Source of the DNA: Dermabacter vaginalis
GTDB taxonomy: Bacteria; Actinomycetota; Actinomycetes; Actinomycetales; Dermabacteraceae
DNA: 64,000 nucleotides
Direction: 5' to 3'
NCBI RefSeq assembly: GCF_001678905.1
Contig: NZ_CP012117.1
Coordinates: forward strand, 1,302,001-1,366,000
The translations under genes and the position numbers were made by a program. This document shows, piece after piece, positions 57,708 to 64,000 of this stretch. Positions within the stretch are counted from its first letter, which is position 1; every line of letters starts with the position of its first letter. The notes under the pieces were generated by a model, which made no database searches, was not told the origin of the DNA, and worked only from the letters and a program-made list of their open reading frames with translations.

Positions 57708-59825
57708 CTACGCGTCGATCCTCTCGACGTCGAGCTCTTCGGCTCCCTCGACGATGAACTGCTTGCGCGGCGCTACTTCGGACCCCATGAGCAGCTCGAA
57801 CACGCGGTCCGCCGACTCGGCATCCTGAATGGTCACTCGGCGAAGCAAACGCTGTGAAGGGTCCATGGTCGTGTCCGCGAGCTGATCGGCGTCCATCTCG
57901 CCAAGACCCTTATAGCGCTGGATCGGCTCCTTATAACGTTTCTTTGAACGCTCGAGCTTCTTCAGAAGCTGATGCAGTTCCTTCTCCGAATACGTGTACA
58001 CGAACTCGTTCTTCTTCGCTCCACCGTGGATGATTTCCACCCGGTGCAGCGGCGGTACGGCGGCATAGATACGCCCCTCTTCGATGAGTGGACGCATATA
58101 GCGGTGAAAAAGCGTGAGCAAAAGCGTACGGATATGGGCTCCGTCAACATCGGCGTCGGTCATCATGACGATCTTGCCGTAGCGCGCCTGCTCGATATCG
58201 AACGTGCGTCCCGATCCGGCGCCGATCACCTGGATGATGTTCGCGCATTCGGCGTTCTTCAGCATGTCCGTGATCGAGGCTTTTTGGACGTTGAGGATTT
58301 TTCCGCGGATCGGCAAGAGCGCCTGGAACTCCGAATCGCGGGCACTCTTTGCCGTGCCGAGCGCTGAGTCGCCCTCGACGATGAAAAGCTCGGAGCGGTC
58401 GATCCCCGTGTGGCGACAATCCGCAAGTTTCGTAGGCATCGTCGAGGATTCGAGCGCGTTCTTACGACGCGAAACCTCCTTGTGCATGCGGGCGGCGACA
58501 CGTGCACGCATCTCGCTCACGACCTTGTCGACGACGAGCGCGGCCTGCTCTTTTTCACCCTTTTTGGTCGAGCTGAGGAAGGCGCCGAGTTCGCGCTCGA
58601 CGACCTTGGCGACGATCTGCCGGGCGGCGGGGGTGCCGAGCACCTCTTTCGTCTGGCCCTCGAACTGCGGTTCATCAACGCGTACGGTCACGACGGCAGT
58701 AAGGCCAGCAAGCGTGTCGTCCTTCTCGATCTTGTCCTTCTTCGAGTTGAACTTCACCCGGCGCGACTGCGCCTCGACCGCCTTGCGGATAACCTTCGCG
58801 AGAGCCTGCTCGAAGCCTGCGACGTGCGTTCCGCCCTTCGGCGTCGAAACAATGTTCACGAAGCTACGCACGGTCGTGTCGTAGTCCGCGCCCCAGCGCA
58901 GGGCGATATCAACCTCGCATGTACGCTCGACGTCCTTGGAGACCATGCGCCCGCTCTTATCGAGAACGGGAACGGTCTCGGTGTACTCCCCCGAGCCGCT
59001 CAAACGGATCACGTCGGTGATCTTCTGATCCTTCGCCAGATACTCGACGAACTCCGAAATACCGCCTTCGTAGTGGAAGACGGTGCGTTCACTTTGCTCG
59101 GGGGTGCGTTCCTCGCGCTTGTCAAGCAGCACAATCTTGAGCCCCGGGACGAGGAACGCGGTCTGGCGTGCGCGACGTTGGATCTCATCGAGAACCACGT
59201 GCGCACCCTTGATAAAGATCTGAGGGTCCACCCAGTAGCGCACGCGTGTACCCGTGACGCCCCGCTTGACCTTGCCTATCTCACGCAGCTCGCCGGCTCC
59301 CGTGAACTGCGTAAACGGCGCGTTGGGATCCGGGGCGTCGGCATCGTCGAACGTGCCCGGGATACCGCGCTGGAAGCTCATCGCATACGTTTTCCCGCCG
59401 CGATCAACTTCGACATCCATGCGAGAGGAAAGGGCGTTGACGACGGAGGCGCCAACGCCGTGAAGGCCGCCCGAGTTAGAGTACGAGCCGCCGCCGAATT
59501 TTCCACCGGCGTGGAGCTTCGTGTAGACGACTTCAACGCCCGTGAGGCCGGTGCGCGGTTCCTTATCGATCGGCACGCCGCGCGCCTTGTCGCGCACTTC
59601 GATCGAGCCGTCGGGGTGGAGGATCACCGTGATCTCGTCGCCGAAACCGCCGAGGGCCTCATCAACCGCGTTATCGAGGATCTCCCACAGGCAGTGCATG
59701 AGGCCGCGCGAATCGGTCGAGCCGATGTACATACCTGGGCGTTTACGGACGGCTTCGAGCCCTTCGAGAACCTGGAGGTTCGCTGCGTCGTAGGCAGCCG
59801 TTTGGGAGTTTGTCTTTTGTGCCAC
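57708..59825 (-). CDS. parE: DNA topoisomerase IV subunit B
   Basis: ATPase subunit partnering ParC. The 705 residues contain the GHKL ATP site (EILDNAVDEALGG, VRDKARGVPID, SGGLHGVGASVVNALS), the transducer domain with a Lys-rich QTK-like loop, and the TOPRIM domain with EGDSALGTAKSARDSEFQALLPIRGKILNV and MMTDADVDGAHIRTLLLTLFHRYM. GyrB-type enzymes read EGDSAGGSAK; the SALGTAK form is the actinobacterial ParE/GyrB2 variant. It ends EGAEELDVERIDA. ATG at 59825. Confidence 0.96.
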   Translation of the reverse strand: MAQKTNSQTAAYDAANLQVLEGLEAVRKRPGMYIGSTDSRGLMHCLWEILDNAVDEALGGFGDEITVILHPDGSIEVRDKARGVPIDKEPRTGLTGVEVVYTKLHAGGKFGGGSYSNSGGLHGVGASVVNALSSRMDVEVDRGGKTYAMSFQRGIPGTFDDADAPDPNAPFTQFTGAGELREIGKVKRGVTGTRVRYWVDPQIFIKGAHVVLDEIQRRARQTAFLVPGLKIVLLDKREERTPEQSERTVFHYEGGISEFVEYLAKDQKITDVIRLSGSGEYTETVPVLDKSGRMVSKDVERTCEVDIALRWGADYDTTVRSFVNIVSTPKGGTHVAGFEQALAKVIRKAVEAQSRRVKFNSKKDKIEKDDTLAGLTAVVTVRVDEPQFEGQTKEVLGTPAARQIVAKVVERELGAFLSSTKKGEKEQAALVVDKVVSEMRARVAARMHKEVSRRKNALESSTMPTKLADCRHTGIDRSELFIVEGDSALGTAKSARDSEFQALLPIRGKILNVQKASITDMLKNAECANIIQVIGAGSGRTFDIEQARYGKIVMMTDADVDGAHIRTLLLTLFHRYMRPLIEEGRIYAAVPPLHRVEIIHGGAKKNEFVYTYSEKELHQLLKKLERSKKRYKEPIQRYKGLGEMDADQLADTTMDPSQRLLRRVTIQDAESADRVFELLMGSEVAPRKQFIVEGAEELDVERIDA

Positions 59826-59871
59826 GCCCCGATTTTAGGCGGGAGAACTCCCCTTTCGGTGGATTTGAGAT

Positions 59872-59884
59872 TCCGACGATTGCC
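59872..59884 (+). repeat. TCCGACGGTTGCC motif, copy 6 (one mismatch)
   Basis: TCCGACGATTGCC in the divergent spacer between parE and the DUF7455 gene. Confidence 0.5.
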
Positions 59885-59975
59885 CCGCGTTAGGCGTGCC
59901 ACAGGTGATTGCGCTGCGAGCGAACCACGGTGGGCACTGCTCGCTTCACGCGCGCGTAACGGCCACAATGGGGGC

Positions 59976-60179
59976 ATGGAAACGATGCTAGAAGAACGCA
60001 CTTTGACCGCGCACGATCGCTGCGATCGCTGTGGCGCGCAGGCTTACGTGAAGTTCGAACTCGAGGTGGGCGGCGAGCTTCTCTTTTGCGCCCACCACGC
60101 ACGTGCCAACGCCGCGGCCCTCGAGGGGATCGCGACCCGAGTCGTCGATGAGACCGAGCGCCTGACTTCCGCGCAGTAG
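59976..60179 (+). CDS. DUF7455 small zinc-ribbon-like protein
   Basis: A 67-residue protein. It has CDRCGAQAYVKFELEVGGELLFCAHHARAN, a CxxC...CxxH zinc-binding arrangement conserved in the actinobacterial DUF7455 family, next to sigA in many genomes. ATG 59976 (METMLEERTL). No function is assigned. Confidence 0.88.
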   Translation: METMLEERTLTAHDRCDRCGAQAYVKFELEVGGELLFCAHHARANAAALEGIATRVVDETERLTSAQ

Positions 60180-60224
60180 CGCGGGTGAGCTACGGGGAGC
60201 GCCCGTAGCTCCTTACAGCACGAA

Positions 60225-60258
60225 AAAGTGGCCGCGCCCTCCGGGGCGCGGCCACTTT
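60225..60258. terminator. Terminator after DUF7455
   Basis: 15-bp stem AAAGTGGCCGCGCCC / GGGCGCGGCCACTTT with loop TCCG. The preceding GAAAA gives U residues on the minus strand. It serves the convergent DUF7455 and sigA. Confidence 0.85.
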
Positions 60259-60278
60259 ATGCTCACCTCAAAGCGAGT

Positions 60279-60312
60279 GCTGCTCGCGTCCACGTGGAGG
60301 GACGCGAGCAGC
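60279..60312 (-). terminator. Hairpin after sigA
   Basis: 13-bp stem GCTGCTCGCGTCC / GGACGCGAGCAGC with an 8-nt loop, 20 nt after the sigA stop. It has no U-tract and may act with the neighbouring terminator. Confidence 0.6.
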
Positions 60313-60331
60313 GCTTAGATAACCATACGGT

Positions 60332-61852
60332 TTAGTCGAGGTAGTCGCGGAGCACCTGCGAGCGCGAGGGATGGCGCAGCTTGCTCATGGTCTTCGACTC
60401 AATCTGGCGAATACGCTCGCGCGTGACACCGTAAACCTTGCCGATTTCGTCGAGCGTCTTGGGCTGGCCGTCCTCGAGGCCAAAACGCATGGCCACAACC
60501 CCCGACTCGCGCTCACTGAGCGTGTCGAGAACGGAGTGGAGCTGCTCCTGCAGGAGGGTGAAGCTCACCGCATCGGCGGGCACGACTGCTTCGGAGTCCT
60601 CGATGAGGTCGCCGAATTCGCTGTCGCCATCTTCGCCGAGCGGGGTGTGGAGCGAGATTGGTTCGCGACCGTACTTCTGCACCTCGACGACCTTTTCCGG
60701 GGTCATGTCGAGTTCCTTCGCCAGTTCCTCGGGGAGCGGCTCGCGGCCGAGATCCTGGAGCATCTGGCGCTGCACGCGCGCGAGCTTATTGATGACCTCC
60801 ACCATGTGAACCGGGATGCGGATCGTGCGCGCCTGATCAGCCATCGCGCGCGTAATCGCCTGACGAATCCACCAGGTCGCGTAGGTCGAGAATTTGTAGC
60901 CCTTCGCGTAGTCGAACTTCTCCACCGCGCGGATGAGGCCGAGGTTACCTTCCTGGATGAGGTCAAGGAAGAGCATGCCGCGGCCCGTGTAGCGCTTGGC
61001 GAGCGACACGACGAGGCGCAGGTTAGCTTCGAGGAGGTGATCCTTTGCTGCTCGGCCATCGGCAACAATGAGTTCGAGATCTCGCCCTTCGATTCCCTTC
61101 TTGAGCGAGGGATCCTGCTTGAGCTTGTGTTCGGCGTACAGGCCTGCTTCAATGCGCTCGGCAAGCTCGACTTCCTGAACCGCATTGAGCAGCGCAACCT
61201 TGCCGATCTGCTTGAGGTAGTCCTTGACGGGATCGGCGGTAGCTCCGGCAGTGACGACCTGCTGAGCGGGCGAGTCGTCCTCGTCGTTGGTAAGAGCAAA
61301 CCCCTTGCTCGGATCGTCGTCGTCAGAGGAGTCCTCGCCTTTGGCGTCTCCCGCCTCTTCCGCGGCGGATTCTTCTTTCTTAGTGCCGCGCTTACCGGCC
61401 TTCTTGGCGGAGGAAGCCTTAGCGGCTTTCTTGCGTGAAGCCTTCGATTCTACGGTCTCAGTGCTTTCAGCTTCGTGCGAGGAATCTTCCGCCTCCGAGG
61501 GAGCCTCAGCGCTCTTGTCAGTCGAGGTGCTCTTCTTCGCGCTGCTCCTCTTTGCCGAAGAGGTCGCGGCTTTCTTAGACGAGTCGCTCGCCTCGGCGGA
61601 GTCGTTGCTGCGCGCTTCGGCGCTCTTCGCACTCGACTTCTTCTTGCGAGAGCCGCTCGGGCGATCGAGAATCTCGATGCCGCCTTCCTCGAGCTTCTTC
61701 GAGAGCGAGGCAACCTTGTAGGGAGAAATGCCAAGATTCTTGGCGGCGGCTTTGAGTGCCTCGTAGCTCACCGAGGTTTCACCGTCGAGTGCCTTCGTGA
61801 GCGACTCAAGGTTCTCGGCGACTTCTTCTTTCTTAGACGTGCTCGTCGACAC
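60332..61852 (-). CDS. sigA: Principal RNA polymerase sigma factor (SigA/HrdB)
   Basis: Housekeeping sigma-70. Of 506 residues, the first 200 are an Ala/Ser/Lys/Glu-rich, low-complexity extension. Region 1.2 ([28 protein letters not shown]), 2.1-2.4 ([55 protein letters not shown] with the RpoD box), 3 and 4.2 ([35 protein letters not shown]) are complete. Start is GTG 61852 with AAGGAA upstream. A universal stress protein gene lies next downstream in coordinate order, on the same strand. Confidence 0.98.
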   Translation of the reverse strand: MSTSTSKKEEVAENLESLTKALDGETSVSYEALKAAAKNLGISPYKVASLSKKLEEGGIEILDRPSGSRKKKSSAKSAEARSNDSAEASDSSKKAATSSAKRSSAKKSTSTDKSAEAPSEAEDSSHEAESTETVESKASRKKAAKASSAKKAGKRGTKKEESAAEEAGDAKGEDSSDDDDPSKGFALTNDEDDSPAQQVVTAGATADPVKDYLKQIGKVALLNAVQEVELAERIEAGLYAEHKLKQDPSLKKGIEGRDLELIVADGRAAKDHLLEANLRLVVSLAKRYTGRGMLFLDLIQEGNLGLIRAVEKFDYAKGYKFSTYATWWIRQAITRAMADQARTIRIPVHMVEVINKLARVQRQMLQDLGREPLPEELAKELDMTPEKVVEVQKYGREPISLHTPLGEDGDSEFGDLIEDSEAVVPADAVSFTLLQEQLHSVLDTLSERESGVVAMRFGLEDGQPKTLDEIGKVYGVTRERIRQIESKTMSKLRHPSRSQVLRDYLD

Positions 61853-61980
61853 AGGCTTCCTTCAGTTGGGATCCGAGGGTGGCGTGCGGGCTCAGCTCTC
61901 GCACCAGGTGACTGGCGGGCGAATTGCGCACGGACCATACAATTATAACGGCCCTTGCCCCTCATCTATTCCAACTGAGG

Positions 61981-62406
61981 CTAGTCCTTCGTCACGAGAA
62001 CTGGGCAGGGCGACTCGAGTAGCAGCCGCTTGACGGTTTGGCCAAGCATGAGCCGACCTACCGGCGCGCTGTGTCGAAGGCCAATCACGATGAGGCTCGC
62101 CTTTTCTTCCCGCACGACGCGCAAGAGAAAATCACCGATATCGCGCGAGCTTTCCAACCCAGCCTCACGCACGCGAACCTCGAGAGTCTCAAGGTAGGCC
62201 CGCTCTTCATGGCTCATGTCCGCGGACACGCGCTTGATCGCTTCGTTGACTTCCTCTGCATCGGCGGATCGGGAGCCCTCAAGCGGATCGGAATAGGGGA
62301 AGGACGCAACGAGCAGCTCGCGGTCGGTCATGGCAACATCGCGAATGGCCGCAGCGAGCGCGGCATCTCCCTGCGAGGTCGAGGCGTAGGCGGCAACGAC
62401 AACCAT
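61981..62406 (-). CDS. Universal stress protein (UspA family)
   Basis: A 141-residue single-domain Usp with MVVVAAYASTSQGDAALAAAI at the N-terminus and the ATP-binding-type motif LIVIGLRHSAPVGRLMLGQTVKRLLLESPCPVLVTKD at the C-terminus (G-2x-G-9x-G-S/T variant). ATG 62406 was chosen; codons upstream lack Usp homology. Role: stress or energy sensing, unspecified. Confidence 0.92.
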   Translation of the reverse strand: MVVVAAYASTSQGDAALAAAIRDVAMTDRELLVASFPYSDPLEGSRSADAEEVNEAIKRVSADMSHEERAYLETLEVRVREAGLESSRDIGDFLLRVVREEKASLIVIGLRHSAPVGRLMLGQTVKRLLLESPCPVLVTKD

Positions 62407-62563
62407 GACGGTCCTTTCGACGGGCAGCGTGTGCTGCGCAGACGGTGCGCGTGTGGCGCTCAACGATCGTGCGTTCAAGTCTAATCGCTGCGCCCGTGCA
62501 GCGTCACGTGCCCCTTTCCTACCCCACGTGTGCGTGTGCCTGTCCGTCGCACGGCGCCCTCCT

Positions 62564-63796
62564 TCACCTGCTCGGGGGAGCGTATGCCTCCTCAAGCCAC
62601 AGTGGGCTCACTCCACCGGCCCCGAGACCGACGACGAGCTCGGCCATTTCGGACGAGTCCTCCACCGCGATAATGTCGCTCGCAAGCTGATGGGCCTCCC
62701 CCATGCGCCCGCTGAACCACAGGAGAAATGCGGCAATCGCCGCCAGGTTGGCGAAGGCAGCACGATAGCGGGCCGAGCAGTCCCACCCGTTCGAGCGCCG
62801 CCAAATCTCTGCCAGGGCGTTGATGAGACGGTCGCCCTCTCCACCGGGCATCAGATGTGCTGCGGGGAAAAACTCCGGATCTTCGAAGACGCGTTCGATG
62901 GCGTCGGACGGGCTGAGCGGCTCCTCTTCGTCAAGGCCAATCACGCTCGCGATGATGTGGTCGCGGCCCGGTCCTAGCACGGCGAGCGACGCGAGCGTGA
63001 GGACAGCCTCGCGGTAGCGTTCCGCGATGCCGGGGTCCAGCTTCTGCTCTCCCTGGCCGGCGAAGGCATGTGGTGTGAGCAGATCCGCGAGGGCCTCGCG
63101 GCTTTCATACTCGAGGCACCTGAGCGAAGGAAAATCCACGTCGCTATCGCACAGTGGTTTCACCGCAGCAATGAGCGCGTCATGGGAGCTAGGCTTTTCG
63201 ATCTTCGAGCGGAACGGAATTCCGCTCGCCACCACACTCGCCGCAAAGGCGCTCTCTTCGAGCTCCCCGAGATGGGAGACGCGCCAGTACTCGGCATCAA
63301 CGGTTGAGCTGAACGCCCACAGCCCTTCGTAAGCGTGAAGAGCACACGGGATTGTGACCCCGCTCATGAGACACGCCTCGGCAACGAGGTCGCAGAGTGT
63401 AATCAGCTGGCTCGTCTCGGCCATGTCACGCCAGTGACCATCGAAGCACTCGACCCGCGCCCCCGAACACTCGCCACACTCACCGGGGGTTGGGGTGCCC
63501 GTTGCGAGGAGCGCAAGGTGCGTGGCGCCGAGCTCCTGCAGGTTGCGCGCGAGGCGACCAATCTCGCGGGCAAGAAGTTCTGCCTCCGCGCATTCCTCAA
63601 GGCGCATGCGGCTAAGGATCACACCAGAATCGCCGTGAAGGCTCGCCCCGCACCCGAAAATGATGAAAGAAGAGTTGAGGTCGAGGTGGGCGAATTGCAT
63701 GGCGACTGCCGCGAAAACCTCTCGTGCATCGAGGAGATTGACGGTGGGAGCAAGCTCCGTGGATCCTGGCGAAAACTGCTGTGTGTTGTGTGTCAT
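62564..63796 (-). CDS. DUF4192 protein
   Basis: A 410-residue protein of the actinobacterial DUF4192 family. Family features are the N-terminal LLDAREVFAAVAMQFAHLDLNSSFIIFGCG, ALLATGTPTPGECGECSG (Cys pair), the region DALIAAVKPL, and WDCSARYRAAFANLAAIAAFLLWFSGRMGEAHQLASDII, a helical end. Start is ATG 63796 (MTHNTQQF). Function unknown. It diverges from the partial gene at the window end. Confidence 0.85.
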   Translation of the reverse strand: MTHNTQQFSPGSTELAPTVNLLDAREVFAAVAMQFAHLDLNSSFIIFGCGASLHGDSGVILSRMRLEECAEAELLAREIGRLARNLQELGATHLALLATGTPTPGECGECSGARVECFDGHWRDMAETSQLITLCDLVAEACLMSGVTIPCALHAYEGLWAFSSTVDAEYWRVSHLGELEESAFAASVVASGIPFRSKIEKPSSHDALIAAVKPLCDSDVDFPSLRCLEYESREALADLLTPHAFAGQGEQKLDPGIAERYREAVLTLASLAVLGPGRDHIIASVIGLDEEEPLSPSDAIERVFEDPEFFPAAHLMPGGEGDRLINALAEIWRRSNGWDCSARYRAAFANLAAIAAFLLWFSGRMGEAHQLASDIIAVEDSSEMAELVVGLGAGGVSPLWLEEAYAPPSR

Positions 63797-63960
63797 GCCT
63801 CCACGATCACCTGCGCAGTCCCCGCATGCGAGCCGCGCTGTCGGATATGGGGAGGCGCCACAGCTGTGGAGCGCGAGCCGCCACGAGTTTTGCTGTGGCA
63901 CGATGGAAAAGCACAGCAGAACGACGAGAAAACAACGCCCCCGCGCCAAGGAGGATCCGC

Positions 63961-64000
63961 GTGCAACACCCCCCTTTCGACGACGTCCGCGAAAGCGTGA
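63961..64000 (+). CDS. 5' end of an unidentified gene (cut by window)
   Basis: GTG at 63961 is preceded by a strong SD (AAGGAGG, 6 nt spacing). The frame MQHPPFDDVRESV stays open to the end. Too short to assign; it is a start rather than a whole gene. Confidence 0.5.
   Translation, partial: MQHPPFDDVRESV

Overview
The window is a compact, GC-rich (roughly 60-65 % by eye) chromosome segment of an actinomycete. Lineage markers are SepH, mIHF, DUF3710, DUF4193, DUF3093, DUF3159, DUF5998, DUF6318 and DUF7455 proteins, a PdtaR-type ANTAR regulator, a HrdB/SigA-type sigma factor and SufR. Gene order (rpsA-polA, trp-lgt-pyk, mihF-gmk-rpoZ-coaBC-metK, sufR-suf next to an ABC exporter and ctaA, trkA-trkA-DUF3159-DUF3710-dut, topoisomerase IV near sigA) fits Micrococcales. 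A Dermabacter-like, moderately reduced genome is my best guess, but this is inference only.

Layout. 1-9.6 kb: rpsA, a two-gene secreted-protein block (PKD protein plus DUF6318 lipoprotein), polA, a thioesterase, pdtaR, tRNA-Leu(CAA) and pyk. 9.6-16.2 kb: a minus-strand run trpE - Trp-associated membrane protein - small membrane protein - trpC - trpB - trpA - lgt. 16.2-23.7 kb: efp-nusB-pyrR, then mihF-gmk-rpoZ-coaBC-metK, with the pyrimidine genes that usually sit between pyrR and mihF absent; an ABC-F ATPase lies upstream of efp. 23.9-26.4 kb: alanine dehydrogenase and a DAACS-family transporter. 26.5-31.4 kb: sufR-sufB-sufD-Rieske ferredoxin-sufC-sufT, without sufS or sufU. 31.6-35.1 kb: ABC exporter, ctaA and map. 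35.4-37.7 kb: a large CAP-domain lipoprotein. 37.9-45.4 kb: aconitase, TrmA-type methyltransferase, KimA-like permease and two TrkA (RCK) proteins. 45.4-50.2 kb: DUF3159, OB-fold, DUF3710, dut, DUF3093, DUF4193 and sepH. 50.2-64 kb: an alkaline-phosphatase-fold protein, DUF5998, a GNAT/acyl-CoA-synthetase fusion, topoisomerase IV A and B around a hexose-6-phosphate mutarotase, DUF7455, sigA, a universal stress protein, DUF4192, and the start of a gene running off the end.

Most of the content is conserved housekeeping. The genes form translationally coupled runs (ATGA, GTGA, TGATG and TAATG overlaps). I saw no CRISPR array, prophage, insertion sequence or rRNA.

The least explained structure is in two kinds of intergenic repeat. 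A G-rich repeat of about 26 bp occurs four times. The copies flank exactly the two loci that look accessory: the PKD/DUF6318 pair (inverted copies) and the CAP lipoprotein (direct copies). A separate 13-bp motif, TCCGACGGTTGCC, occurs six times (one copy with one mismatch), five of them intergenic. An MtrA-like direct repeat precedes the CAP lipoprotein. These, with the orphan pyrR and the suf operon lacking its sulfur donor, are the main leads.
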